Positions 25,588 to 33,795 of a stretch of DNA of 64,000 bases are shown here, piece by piece. The DNA comes from Afipia sp. GAS231. Its GTDB lineage: Bacteria; Pseudomonadota; Alphaproteobacteria; Rhizobiales; Xanthobacteraceae. Each line of letters starts with the position of its first letter. The stretch's first letter is position 1. Location of the stretch: NCBI RefSeq assembly GCF_900103365.1, contig NZ_LT629703.1, positions 3,224,001 to 3,288,000 on the forward strand. The letters are read 5' to 3'. The notes beneath the pieces are model-generated. The model made no database searches and was not told the origin of the DNA. It was given only the letters and a program-made list of their open reading frames with translations. Position numbers and translations under genes: made by a program.

Positions 25588-26484
25588 ATGATAGATCTGC
25601 ACGAAAGGCTATCGGAGTTTTCTTATGGCTACGGCATAACTCGAGACGTTGAGGCGCTATTATCTAGCGTTGGAGTTCGCACCGTACCTTTTATGCCGAG
25701 CCTACTTCAGGAAAAGCAGGTCGCCTTCGACGTCGGCTTTGGCGGTCGAGGTGTGCCATTGATCCTTCAATTTAAGCTTGGGCACTCGTTGAGACGGTTT
25801 GTCCGCAGCGACAAGACCCTTCCCGCACCCTCATTGCAAAGACCATTTTTCAGGTTTTCAATACACACTGCTGAGCCTGACGGGCAATTCGAAACACTTC
25901 TAAAAGCGGAACTAGACGGTGCCGAAGCTTACTATGTCGCACCACGATTTACAGATTGGCCCCACTACGTCCAATTCTTCGAGAGCGGCCAAGTGTTGGA
26001 GCGCTCAGTGTTGATTACGCCGAGCGAAATTCGTGCTTCGCTCGTAGCAAAAGGTCTACCAGACGGAACCCACCGTATCGTCTACGATCCAGATCGAGTC
26101 CATGTCTGTTCAGAGCCTACTGAGATGAGAGATGTGCGACCCGAACTCATGGCAGCAAATATCCTTACTCGAATCAGAACGGACGGCCCCAGCCTTGGGC
26201 ACGCGGTACACAATGTGTTTGCCGGCATGGAGGACCGGGCTGCGATCCGGCGCGCCTCAAAAGAGGTATTCGAAGACGACGAGAATGTTAATTTAGATTC
26301 TGTTGCTGCCACATTCGGCGAACGTGCACCGCAATCGTTCACTCGGACCGAACGGAACCGTCGCTTGATTCAACTCAAAGAACGCGCGCGCAGCGAAGAA
26401 GACGCGATTGCGGCTGCGCTGGGATTTGAATTTTGGAGTCTTGGTATTCAAATGATCCTCGCAGTTCAAGATGAACCCGGATGA
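25588..26484 (+). CDS. Unknown protein with a nuclease-like D...QFK signature (first gene of the AT-richer cassette)
   Basis: A 298-residue soluble protein. No known family was recognised. It begins IDLHERLSEFSYGYGITRDV, followed by PFMPSLLQEKQVAFDVGF and then PLILQFKLGHSLRRF. The arrangement E, D, then QFK after about 13 residues resembles the catalytic core of PD-(D/E)XK nucleases of the QxK type; this is inference. The C-terminal third is helical and charged (RRLIQLKERARSEEDAI). GGAAG lies upstream of the ATG. Base composition is lower in GC than its neighbours, and the partner gene starts 79 bases downstream on the same strand. Confidence 0.7.
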   Translation: MIDLHERLSEFSYGYGITRDVEALLSSVGVRTVPFMPSLLQEKQVAFDVGFGGRGVPLILQFKLGHSLRRFVRSDKTLPAPSLQRPFFRFSIHTAEPDGQFETLLKAELDGAEAYYVAPRFTDWPHYVQFFESGQVLERSVLITPSEIRASLVAKGLPDGTHRIVYDPDRVHVCSEPTEMRDVRPELMAANILTRIRTDGPSLGHAVHNVFAGMEDRAAIRRASKEVFEDDENVNLDSVAATFGERAPQSFTRTERNRRLIQLKERARSEEDAIAAALGFEFWSLGIQMILAVQDEPG

Positions 26485-26562
26485 AGCAGCGCCCTTGGAT
26501 TTTCGCTAGTTGCCACCATTGCGATTATCCTTGGTCACTCCAAACAAAAACGACTGCAGTTG

Positions 26563-27387
26563 ATGCTTAAGGCTTACATTGACGACAGCCACATGCGTCA
26601 GGCTCCTTTTTATGTTCTGGGAGGTTGGGTGGCGCCTGTTAAGACATGGCTCGCATTCTCCGACGCGTGGCGGGATGTATTACGAATGTCACCGCGCATC
26701 GAATATTTTAAATATGACGAAGCGATGGGACTTAGTGGTGAATTCTACGGAGTTTCGGAAGCCGCGCGCGATGAGAAATTGCGACTACTCATCAATCTAA
26801 TTGAAGAGTACGCGCTTGTCGGTGTGGCGTCGGCCATACCGCACAATATCTTTTATCCCATGTTTGGTACCTACCCTCACAAGTGGGTGAGAAACCCGTA
26901 CTATCTTTCGTTTTATGGAATCGCCGCGCGCCTCATAACTTATTTGTCTGAAAGTGAAATAACAGAGAAGGTAGAGTTCATATTTGACTTCCAACCGGGA
27001 GCCGATCAAATGCGCGAGGCGCAAGAGGGGTGGGAAAATTTTAGAGAGATGGCTCCGCCAGAAATGCTCGACTATATCCAAATACATCCACCGTCATTTT
27101 TAGACGACAGGGATGTTGTCGCGTTGCAAGCCGCTGACCTGCACGCAGGATGGACTAGGGAAACATTGATGCTGCTGGATCAGGGGAGAAAGGTGCAGCC
27201 ACCTTGGCACCCAGCGGGTGAAAAGATCACAAGCGTGTCCGTGTCATGGGCACTCGAAAATCTATCAACTATCTTCCACTCAATGTTTGGTTTTAGACCA
27301 GTGATGATTAGTTACACATTCGAATACGGCATGCCGACCCACTGGCCTTCCTTTGCACTATTTTGGCAGTTGCCTTCTCAGGTTTAG
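26563..27387 (+). CDS. DUF3800 domain-containing protein (second gene of the cassette)
   Basis: A 274-residue protein with the marks of the DUF3800 family: an N-terminal strand with acidic residues (KAYIDDSHMR), a following GGW in a hydrophobic strand, a central FIFDFQPGAD, and the late VALQAADLHAGW motif. The spread of conserved acids on predicted strands is consistent with an RNase H-like fold, which is inference. Function is unknown; relatives are often found in variable genome regions. GC content is low (23 of 60 bases at 26701-26760, against 39 of 60 at 28141-28200). The ATG at 26563 has no strong ribosome binding site; TTG 26560 is possible. Confidence 0.75.
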   Translation: MLKAYIDDSHMRQAPFYVLGGWVAPVKTWLAFSDAWRDVLRMSPRIEYFKYDEAMGLSGEFYGVSEAARDEKLRLLINLIEEYALVGVASAIPHNIFYPMFGTYPHKWVRNPYYLSFYGIAARLITYLSESEITEKVEFIFDFQPGADQMREAQEGWENFREMAPPEMLDYIQIHPPSFLDDRDVVALQAADLHAGWTRETLMLLDQGRKVQPPWHPAGEKITSVSVSWALENLSTIFHSMFGFRPVMISYTFEYGMPTHWPSFALFWQLPSQV

Positions 27388-27493
27388 CTTCGCCATTATC
27401 AACACCCAGCGCTCGAGTTACCCTCACGTTCTCCCTCGCCACTCGGTCCCACATTCGTTAAACTTAAGGATGTCTTTCTATCGGGGGGCCCCC

Positions 27494-28786
27494 ATGAAAA
27501 ACATCATCATCCTCTGCGACGGCACCGGCAATGAGATCTCCGAGAACATTTCCAATGTTCTCAAGTTCTATCGCTGCCTGCGCAAGACCGACAAAACCTC
27601 GCCGCGGCAGATGGTGTTTTACGATCCCGGCGTCGGCACGCTGGCGCGGCCGGATCCGTGGCACAAGCTGGCGCAGGATTTTTCCGCCATCCTCGGCCTC
27701 GCCACCGGCTATGGCCTCGACGACAAGGTGCTGCAGTCCTACCTGTTCCTGGTCCGCAATTACGAGCCCGGCGACCAGATCTACCTGTTCGGCTTTTCGC
27801 GCGGCGCCTACACCGTGCGGGTGCTGGCGGGGCTGATCCATAAAGTGGGATTGATCTCGCCGGAGCAGGCCAATCTGGCCGGCTCGGGCCTCACCGCCTA
27901 CAAGCAGTTTTCCTCGGACGGGCAACACGGACTCGGCTTCGAGCTGAAGGCGCTCACCGATGCCGGCGATTCCGAAGGTCCGATCCCGGAAAACAAGGAC
28001 GACCAGGCGGCGCAGTTCGCGCGCATCACCTCGACGCGGTGGCCGCTCATTCGATTCGTCGGGGTCTGGGACACCGTTGCCAGCGTGATCGTGCCGCGGC
28101 CGGATCGGCTGTATTGGCCGAGCTTCGAGGAGCTCGCCTACACCCTGCAAAATCCGAGCGTCGAGACGTTCCGGCAGGCGATCTCGATCGACGAGCGGCG
28201 CGCGATGTTTCGCCTGAAGAAATGGGACGAGCCGCAGACCTTCACGCACAATCGATTCAATGACATCAATGCCAAGCCGCAGGACATCAAGCAGGTCTGG
28301 TTCGCCGGCGTGCATTCCGATGTCGGCGGCGGCTATCCGGAAAAGCAATCGGGGCTGTCGAAATATCCGCTGCTGTGGATGATGGAGCAGGCGGTCGAGG
28401 CCGGGCTCAGGGTCAACAACGCCACCGTCAACCAGCTCGCCTGGGGCGTGCAGCGCAAGAGCAGCCCGTTCTCCTATGTCGCGCCGAGCTGTGAGGCTGA
28501 CCTGCACCAGTCGCTGCACGGCGCGTGGTGGATTCTCGAATTCTTCCCCAAGAACGCCAAATACAAGGAATGGCCACAGCGGCAAACCTTCCTCGGCCGC
28601 TACATCCCCGACGCCGAACCGCGCCCGATCGCGGAAGGCGCGTTCATCCATGAATCCGTAACGAAACGGATGGACGCGATCCGGGATTATCGGCCGGTGA
28701 ATTTGCCGACGCGGTTCGAGACCGTGCCGATGCCGGTGCCGCCGCTGCATGCCAGCGCCGATGACGAGGCGGAGGCGGAGGCGTAA
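27494..28786 (+). CDS. DUF2235 domain-containing alpha/beta-hydrolase-like protein
   Basis: A 430-residue protein that begins MKNIIILCDGTGNEISENIS, the DUF2235 start. The nucleophile elbow is visible as LFGFSRGAYTVRVLAG (GxSxG, Ser near residue 104), followed by an Asp/His-bearing region WFAGVHSDVGGGYPE, which supplies the rest of the likely triad. The domain is shared with the Tle1-type phospholipase effectors, but no type VI secretion gene is near. The ATG at 27494 follows a G-rich stretch; an ATG at 27470 would add eight residues. Three palindromic repeats follow the gene. Confidence 0.85.
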   Translation: MKNIIILCDGTGNEISENISNVLKFYRCLRKTDKTSPRQMVFYDPGVGTLARPDPWHKLAQDFSAILGLATGYGLDDKVLQSYLFLVRNYEPGDQIYLFGFSRGAYTVRVLAGLIHKVGLISPEQANLAGSGLTAYKQFSSDGQHGLGFELKALTDAGDSEGPIPENKDDQAAQFARITSTRWPLIRFVGVWDTVASVIVPRPDRLYWPSFEELAYTLQNPSVETFRQAISIDERRAMFRLKKWDEPQTFTHNRFNDINAKPQDIKQVWFAGVHSDVGGGYPEKQSGLSKYPLLWMMEQAVEAGLRVNNATVNQLAWGVQRKSSPFSYVAPSCEADLHQSLHGAWWILEFFPKNAKYKEWPQRQTFLGRYIPDAEPRPIAEGAFIHESVTKRMDAIRDYRPVNLPTRFETVPMPVPPLHASADDEAEAEA

Positions 28787-28787
28787 C

Positions 28788-28886
28788 GTCGCCCGGCTTG
28801 ACCGGGCGACCCAGTATTCCAGAAAAGTCAGCGATCAAATCGAGAGGCCGCGGCGTACTGGATCGCCCGCCTCCGCGGGCGACGAC
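28788..28886. repeat. Intergenic repeat, family D
   Basis: GTCGCCCGGCTTGACCGGGCG at the left, CGCCCGCCTCCGCGGGCGAC at the right, around CCAGTATTCCAG and GGCCGCGGCGTACTGGATC. Copies: 31760-31861 (nearly identical) and 58288-58386 (diverged). Confidence 0.85.
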
Positions 28887-28910
28887 AGCGAAAAGGTTAC
28901 GCTGCCCTCT

Positions 28911-29049
28911 TCCCTTCTCCCCTTGTGGGAGAAGGTGGCGCGCAGCGCCGGATGAGGGGTCTCTATCCGCGGAGACAGACCCCTCACCCGCCTCAATCGC
29001 GCGGCGCGCGATTGATCCACCCTCTCCCACAAGGGGAGAGGGGAAAGGG
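28911..29049. repeat. Intergenic palindrome, family F, with nested palindrome
   Basis: Outer arms CCTTCTCCCCTTGTGGGAGA and CTCTCCCACAAGGGGAGAGG. Inside lie GGCGCGCAGCGCC, CCGCGG, and a nested near-perfect palindrome at 28993-29015 that joins CAATCGCGC to GCGCGATTG. A related element is at 34034-34188. Confidence 0.85.
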
Positions 29050-29072
29050 AAGAAGCCGCCGCTATCCCAACT

Positions 29073-29191
29073 CGTCATGGCCGGGCTTGTCCCGGCCATC
29101 CACGACTTACTTGCGGACATCAAACAAGAACGTGGATGCCCGGGACATCTAGCGCGAAGACGCGCTTCGCGCTTTTGCCCGGGCATGACGG
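29073..29191. repeat. Intergenic palindrome, family B, with nested hairpin
   Basis: Arms CGTCATGGCCGGGCTTGTCC and GCCCGGGCATGACGG. The right arm is interrupted at about 29146-29176 by an inserted hairpin with stem AGCGCGAAG / CTTCGCGCT (29151-29173), absent from the copies at 11555 and 22770. Confidence 0.85.
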
Positions 29192-29468
29192 AGAGCGAAG
29201 AGGCTGCGGCGTGCCGAATCGCGCGGACGATGACGGTTTGGGTCACGGCCTGAGATTACGCCCTAGGACTCCGCGGAACACGATGGCCGCACAGTCCTAG
29301 TGAACGTGACACAGCCTCACACAAAAGCGCCGTTTCTGTTGCCCTCCGGGCACCATGGCCGGAATAGCGCCGCCGCGATGGAACCCGACATGGCTTGCCG
29401 CAACAACCTGTGGTTCCCTTGCGGCGTTACCTCGTCTCCTGCCTGGACTTCTCCTACCTGGAATTGGA

Positions 29469-31745
29469 ATGCCGATGAAAATGCAAAGCGCGCCGTACCG
29501 ACACGGCGCATCGCCGACGACCCGCCACCCAGGCCGGCGCCGGCTGCTTCTCACCGGCGCTTCGCTCGTGGTGTTGAGCGGCTCTGCCTTGGCCGCGGAT
29601 CTTCCGATCGCGAAAGCGCCGCCGCCGGCGATCGCCGCTTCGCTGTCTTCTTGGGCCGGATTCTATCTCGGCGTCCACGGCGGCTATGGCTGGAAGCAGG
29701 ACGAGTTCTCGCAGTCCGAGGCGTTCCTCCTGACGAGACCGCAGTCGATCAACGGCATCCGGTCGCAGGGTGCGGTCTATGGCGGCCAGGCCGGCTACAA
29801 CTGGCAATTCGGCCGCGCCGTCACCGGCCTCGAGATCGATTTCAGCGCCACCGGCATCAAGGGCAGCAACGGCATCACCGAGACCAACCCGTTTGGCGGC
29901 GGCACGTTCACCACCGCCATCGCCTTGGGCGAACGCGTCCAATATCTCGGCACCGCGCGCGCGCGGCTCGGCTGGTTGCCGACCGACAATGTTCTGCTCT
30001 ACGGCACCGCCGGCCTCGCCTGGGAGCGGCTCGACCTCACGCAAAGCTCCTCCCAGATCGTTACGCCGGGGACCACGCAGATCTTCAGCGTGCGGACGCC
30101 CACCGACAAGTTCGGCTGGGTCGCGGGCGTCGGCGCCGAAGTGATGCTCGGCAGCCCGAACTGGATCGGCCGCCTCGAATATCTGCATTACGATCTCGGC
30201 CAGGTGCAGACGGCAAACCTGACGATCCAGGCCGGCGGCTTCCGCGATGTCTCCACCGCCGGCTCGCAGACCATCGATGTCGTTCGCGCCGGCGTTTCCT
30301 ACAAGTTCGGCGAGACCACGAGATTTGCCAGCGTACCGTATGCCAAGGCGCCCGCAATGGCCGCGTCGCTCTCTTCTTGGGCCGGCTTCTATGCCGGCGC
30401 CCATGGCGGCTATGGCTGGGGCGAGAATCCCTTTTTCGTGCCAAACGCGCTCACGATGATCAACGGCGGCGACATCGGCGGGACCAAGCCGGCGGGCTGG
30501 GTGGCCGGCGGCCACTTCGGTCACAACTGGCAGTATGATCGGTTCGTCACCGGCCTCGAAGCCGACCTCAGCGCCGCCGATCTCAAGGGCGCCTCGAACA
30601 CCGTCACCAGCACCGGGGGTGGCGGCAGCATCAGTCTCGGTTTCGACGACAAGGTGAAATATCTCGGCACCGTGCGCGGCCGCCTCGGCTACACGGTCAC
30701 GCCGAACTTCCTGCTCTATGGCACCGCCGGCCTGGCATGGGAACGTTTCGAGCGCGCCCAGGTCACCACGACGACCGCGCCGGCCGGCTCCACCATCACG
30801 CGAAGCATGTCGCCGAGCGACCGGTTCGGCTGGGTCGCCGGCGTCGGCGGCGAAGTCATGCTCGGCAGCCCGAACTGGATCGCGCGCCTCGAATACCTGC
30901 ATTACGACTTCGGGCGCATCAACGTAGACGGCAGCGTCTTCTCCAATCAGCCGGGCGCCACCAGCGCCGCTATCACGGCGGGACACCAGACCATCGACCT
31001 GGTGCGCGCCGGCATCTCCTACAAGTTCGGTCCGGACACCGCCCCGTTCGCGGCGGCTTCCCCCCTCTACGCCAAGGCGCCGCGCATGCCGGCGCCGCTG
31101 CAAAGCTGGGCCGGCTTCTACATCGGCGCCCACGCCGGCTATGGCTGGAAGCAGAACGATTTCTCGACCGTCTTCTTCCTCAACACGTTCGACGGCGGCA
31201 TCCATTCCAAGGGCTGGCTCGGCGGCGGCCAGGCCGGTTACAACTGGCAATACGGCAATGTCGTTGCCGGCCTCGAACTCGACGGCACCGCAACCGGCAT
31301 CAAGGGCAGTTCAATTCCGGTGACGGCCTCCACCGAAACCGAAACGCTGTCGGACAACATGAAGTATCTCGGCACCGCGCGCGGCCGCCTCGGCTACACG
31401 GTCACGCCGAACTGGCTGCTCTACGGCACCGGCGGTCTGGCCTGGGAGCACGGCTTGCGGAAGATCTCCGACATCTCGGTATTCCCGGGCGTCGGCGTCC
31501 AGACCGGCATCAGCGACACGCCGCGCGATCTGTTCGGCTGGGTTGCCGGCGTCGGTGTCGAAACCTTCATCGGCAGTTCGAACTGGATCGCGCGGCTCGA
31601 ATATCTGCACTACGATTTCGGCGGCGTCGAAGCCACCAACACCGTGGTATCGACACTCGCGGGCGTGGCCTCCACCGCCGACAAGCCCGGCCGTCAGACC
31701 ATCGACACCGTCCGCGCCGGCGTCTCCTACAAGTTCACGCCGTAG
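29469..31745 (+). CDS. Outer-membrane protein with three tandem Omp25/Omp31-like beta-barrel modules
   Basis: A 758-residue protein with a long signal peptide ending SALA (about residue 45). The mature part is three modules of about 243 residues, each opening with SSWAGFY or QSWAGFY and a GYGW segment (codons at 29646, 30372 and 31104) and ending with SYKF. Each module has the strand pattern of a single 8-strand porin-family barrel (for example GQAGYNWQFG, LGTARARLGW, LLYGTAGLAWE, WIGRLEYLHYDLG). Linkers are rich in Ala and Pro. Normally such proteins have one barrel. ATG 29469 or 29475 is the start. The terminal residue is not aromatic (KFTP), which is unusual for a barrel recognised by the assembly machinery. 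Confidence 0.85.
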   Translation: MPMKMQSAPYRHGASPTTRHPGRRRLLLTGASLVVLSGSALAADLPIAKAPPPAIAASLSSWAGFYLGVHGGYGWKQDEFSQSEAFLLTRPQSINGIRSQGAVYGGQAGYNWQFGRAVTGLEIDFSATGIKGSNGITETNPFGGGTFTTAIALGERVQYLGTARARLGWLPTDNVLLYGTAGLAWERLDLTQSSSQIVTPGTTQIFSVRTPTDKFGWVAGVGAEVMLGSPNWIGRLEYLHYDLGQVQTANLTIQAGGFRDVSTAGSQTIDVVRAGVSYKFGETTRFASVPYAKAPAMAASLSSWAGFYAGAHGGYGWGENPFFVPNALTMINGGDIGGTKPAGWVAGGHFGHNWQYDRFVTGLEADLSAADLKGASNTVTSTGGGGSISLGFDDKVKYLGTVRGRLGYTVTPNFLLYGTAGLAWERFERAQVTTTTAPAGSTITRSMSPSDRFGWVAGVGGEVMLGSPNWIARLEYLHYDFGRINVDGSVFSNQPGATSAAITAGHQTIDLVRAGISYKFGPDTAPFAAASPLYAKAPRMPAPLQSWAGFYIGAHAGYGWKQNDFSTVFFLNTFDGGIHSKGWLGGGQAGYNWQYGNVVAGLELDGTATGIKGSSIPVTASTETETLSDNMKYLGTARGRLGYTVTPNWLLYGTGGLAWEHGLRKISDISVFPGVGVQTGISDTPRDLFGWVAGVGVETFIGSSNWIARLEYLHYDFGGVEATNTVVSTLAGVASTADKPGRQTIDTVRAGVSYKFTP

Positions 31746-31759
31746 CGCGGTATCCAGTT

Positions 31760-31861
31760 GTCATCGCCCGGCTTGACCGGGCGATCCAGTATTCCAGAGA
31801 CGTCAGCGATCAAATCGAGGGGCCGCGGCGTACTGGATCGCCCGCCTCCGCGGGCGATGAC
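31760..31861. repeat. Intergenic repeat, family D
   Basis: Almost identical to 28788-28886 over its full length, including the GTCAGCGATCAAATCGAG middle. It lies 14 bases after the stop codon of the three-barrel protein. Confidence 0.87.
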
Positions 31862-31929
31862 AACGAGATATGGGGCGACGGGCCATTTTTTCCTCTGCTC
31901 CCCCACCCTAATTTCTCCAGCGATTTCAT

Positions 31930-32400
31930 CGCGATTCCACCCGTCCAGCCCTTCGGATAAAAATATTCCGGTTGGCACGTCGGGCAAATCAGACTTAGGA
32001 CTCCCGCCAACCTGTTCCGCCAGAGGGGCGTCGGCCGTCGTCGCAAACGAGGGACAGGGGGCGGTGGACGCGGCAGCACGCGAGACGAACGGGCTGCCGC
32101 GTACGGTGAAATCGTTTGGGTCCGACGCCCCGATGCAGGCGTCAAGTTCGAAGGCGGCCAACGCTGCCCGAGAGCGATGGTGTCACAAAAAGCAGGGTCA
32201 CCAGGACGATTACGTATAAGCCGTAAAGCCATTGCGCAGGGAAGGCCGGGTGTTCTCCGCTGAACCTGTATGCTCGTGGGCAGCATATCTCTTTGCAACA
32301 CGCCTGCGAGACCGCGGGTGCAGCGCGCACCCGGTCTTCCCTGCGCCCTCTGATTCTCATGGGCGAGGTTTTCTTGCAAAACTCCGGGCAAATCATGCCG
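31930..32400. repeat. Composite intergenic sequence, probably multi-copy
   Basis: From about 31930 the sequence runs through CGTCGGGCAAATCAGACTTA and GGGACAGGGGGCGGTGGACG to AGCCGTAAAGCCATTGC and the stem at 32234-32346. The wording resembles sequence found many times in Bradyrhizobium intergenic regions as I remember it; copy number here is one and was not tested in a genome. Confidence 0.5.
32234..32346 (+). ncRNA. Candidate structured RNA with a long stem and a competing hairpin
   Basis: GCGCAGGGAAGGCCGGGTG (32234-32252) pairs with 32328-32346 over 19 bases with a single G-U wobble. Inside the loop, TATGCT / AGCATA forms a small hairpin (32269-32287). A further hairpin, CGGGTGC / GCACCCG with loop AGCGC (32315-32333), uses part of the long stem's right arm, so the two structures exclude each other. 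No expression evidence; the strand is assumed, and the structure could also work as DNA. Confidence 0.4.
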
Positions 32401-32416
32401 CGAGAATAATTTCTGC

Positions 32417-32537
32417 TGTCGTCCCTGCGAACGCAGGGACCCATACCGCGTGATCTATCGGTGAGACGCAGTGACTGAGACCGTTCGCACATCTACTGCC
32501 GCGGCGTATGGGTCCCGGCGCAAGGCCGGGACGACGA
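32417..32537. repeat. Intergenic palindrome, family C, without island
   Basis: TGTCGTCCCTGCGAACGCAG and GGGTCCCGGCGCAAGGCCGG with GACGACGA at the end. Both halves are short hairpins themselves. Left half is uninterrupted, in contrast to 40895 and 48846. Confidence 0.82.
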
Positions 32538-32541
32538 CACG

Positions 32542-33795
32542 CTACTTCTGCTCAGCGACTGGTGCGGGCGCGGCTGGCGCCGCATCCGGAGCCGGTGTCG
32601 GCGCCACCGGCTGCGTCTTCTTCATCCCCAAACGCGACATCTCGCCGGAGAGGCGCTTGATGACGTCGGCGGGAATGGTGGCGCGGCCCTCCTGGGCGGC
32701 GGCGCGGGCGGCGACGCCCGGCAGCGCCTTCGCTGTGTCGACCACGGGAGCCGCTGTCGGCGCCGCGCTCGCGGTTGGCGACGGAGTTGAATTCGGCGCG
32801 GGCTTGGCCACGACCGGCGGCGGCTGCATCACGCGGGTGACGACCTTCTCGCGCACCAGTTCGTCCTTGTCGGGAAACCACATGCCGCTCGGCGTCGCGG
32901 TGTTGGCGCGTTCGGCGAACTGCCTGCTGAGGCCAAAGCTCTGCAGCCGCGTCATCTCGGTCGCAATCGCGACGCGGCGCGACGCCGCGGTCATGCCGCG
33001 AAACGCCGGCTGGTGGAAGCCGATGCGCGCGGCCGGCCACACCACGCGCTCCTTGCCGCCGAGGAACACGATGGTGCAGGCCGACATGCAATCCTTCTCG
33101 ACAAACGTGATGAGTCCCCTGGCGCGGATCAAATTCGACATCCGCTGCGCCTCGAGGATGCGGCCGCCCATCGAATTGAGCTTGACGGTGCGCACATTGC
33201 CCATCGCCTGCAGGAAGCCGTTGAGTTCATTCGCCACACCAAAGGTGATGCCGCCGGAAAATTCCAGCATCTGGCCGTTCGCCAGCACCTTGAACTGGTG
33301 CGCGCCGACGCGGGCGTCGCCGTCGATGATTTCATAAATACCCGCGAGCTGCGCGGTGCCGACGAACAGGCAGTTGTAGGCGAGGTTGATGACGCCGAGC
33401 ACGGTGACGGTCTTGGCGAGACCGCCCCAGAAATGCTTGCCGCTGGCCTTGTAGCGGGTCGCCGAACGCCAGACGCCGACCGCCTGCCACATCGTGAACA
33501 GAGCGACGATCACCCAGCTGCCGACCAGCGTCACCAGCCACACCATGGGCTGGGCTTCGCCGCGGCTGTTGACGCCGTAACCGATCGACGCGATCGCGGC
33601 GCCGACGATGAGGCCGAAGACGAGGCCGTTGACCCAGTACGACTTCGGCAACGACAGCTCGCCGCGCCAGTGCCGCGCGAAATAGTTGTTCGAGGGCGGC
33701 GGAGGCAGCGGCGGCGGCAATACCAGCGGCGTGGCGGGGACGGTGATCGTCTCGCCGTCGCAATGGAATTCGGTGGGGTCCACAGGATCAGACAA
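32542..33795 (-). CDS. Membrane protein with ClpP/crotonase-like domain (COG3904-like)
   Basis: About 417 residues from a TTG start (GTG 33783 and an ATG at 33909 are alternatives; none has a clear ribosome binding site). The N-terminal part has a Pro-rich stretch and three hydrophobic segments (about residues 50-75, 90-110, 125-145). The middle (about 155-280) has the ClpP-like pattern: LNSMGGRILEAQRM, then CMSACTIVFLGGKE, which holds the putative nucleophile Ser, then RIGFHQP with the His. The C-terminal region is Pro/Ala-rich and disordered. This fits a membrane-tethered serine peptidase-like family; activity is unproven. Confidence 0.72.
   Translation of the reverse strand: MSDPVDPTEFHCDGETITVPATPLVLPPPLPPPPSNNYFARHWRGELSLPKSYWVNGLVFGLIVGAAIASIGYGVNSRGEAQPMVWLVTLVGSWVIVALFTMWQAVGVWRSATRYKASGKHFWGGLAKTVTVLGVINLAYNCLFVGTAQLAGIYEIIDGDARVGAHQFKVLANGQMLEFSGGITFGVANELNGFLQAMGNVRTVKLNSMGGRILEAQRMSNLIRARGLITFVEKDCMSACTIVFLGGKERVVWPAARIGFHQPAFRGMTAASRRVAIATEMTRLQSFGLSRQFAERANTATPSGMWFPDKDELVREKVVTRVMQPPPVVAKPAPNSTPSPTASAAPTAAPVVDTAKALPGVAARAAAQEGRATIPADVIKRLSGEMSRLGMKKTQPVAPTPAPDAAPAAPAPVAEQK

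Larger units (their letters stand above)
28787..29468. other. Gene-free stretch with three palindromic repeats before the barrel gene
   Basis: The gap of about 680 bases holds family D (28788-28886), family F (28911-29049) and family B (29073-29191) elements in a row. The remaining 29192-29468 contains the probable promoter region of the outer-membrane protein gene but no clear hexamers. Confidence 0.6.
31746..32541. other. Gene-free 0.8 kb stretch: three repeat blocks and a structured RNA candidate
   Basis: Read in order: a family D repeat (31760-31861), a composite stretch of about 470 bases (31930-32400) that resembles multi-copy intergenic sequence I recall from Bradyrhizobium genomes but could not check, and a family C palindrome (32417-32537). 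The open frames here are Ala/Arg/Pro-rich, lack ribosome binding sites and are not listed as genes. Confidence 0.55.

Noticed and set aside
28798..29253. Open frame of about 150 codons over the repeats after the DUF2235 gene
   Set aside because: It is the translation of three palindromic repeats in a row; nothing in it resembles a protein.
31758..32219. Open frame of about 150 codons on the plus strand between the barrel gene and the ClpP-fold gene
   Set aside because: It runs through a family D repeat, has Arg/Ser/Pro-rich translation without a ribosome binding site, and lies in a stretch that looks repetitive; better explained as non-coding.
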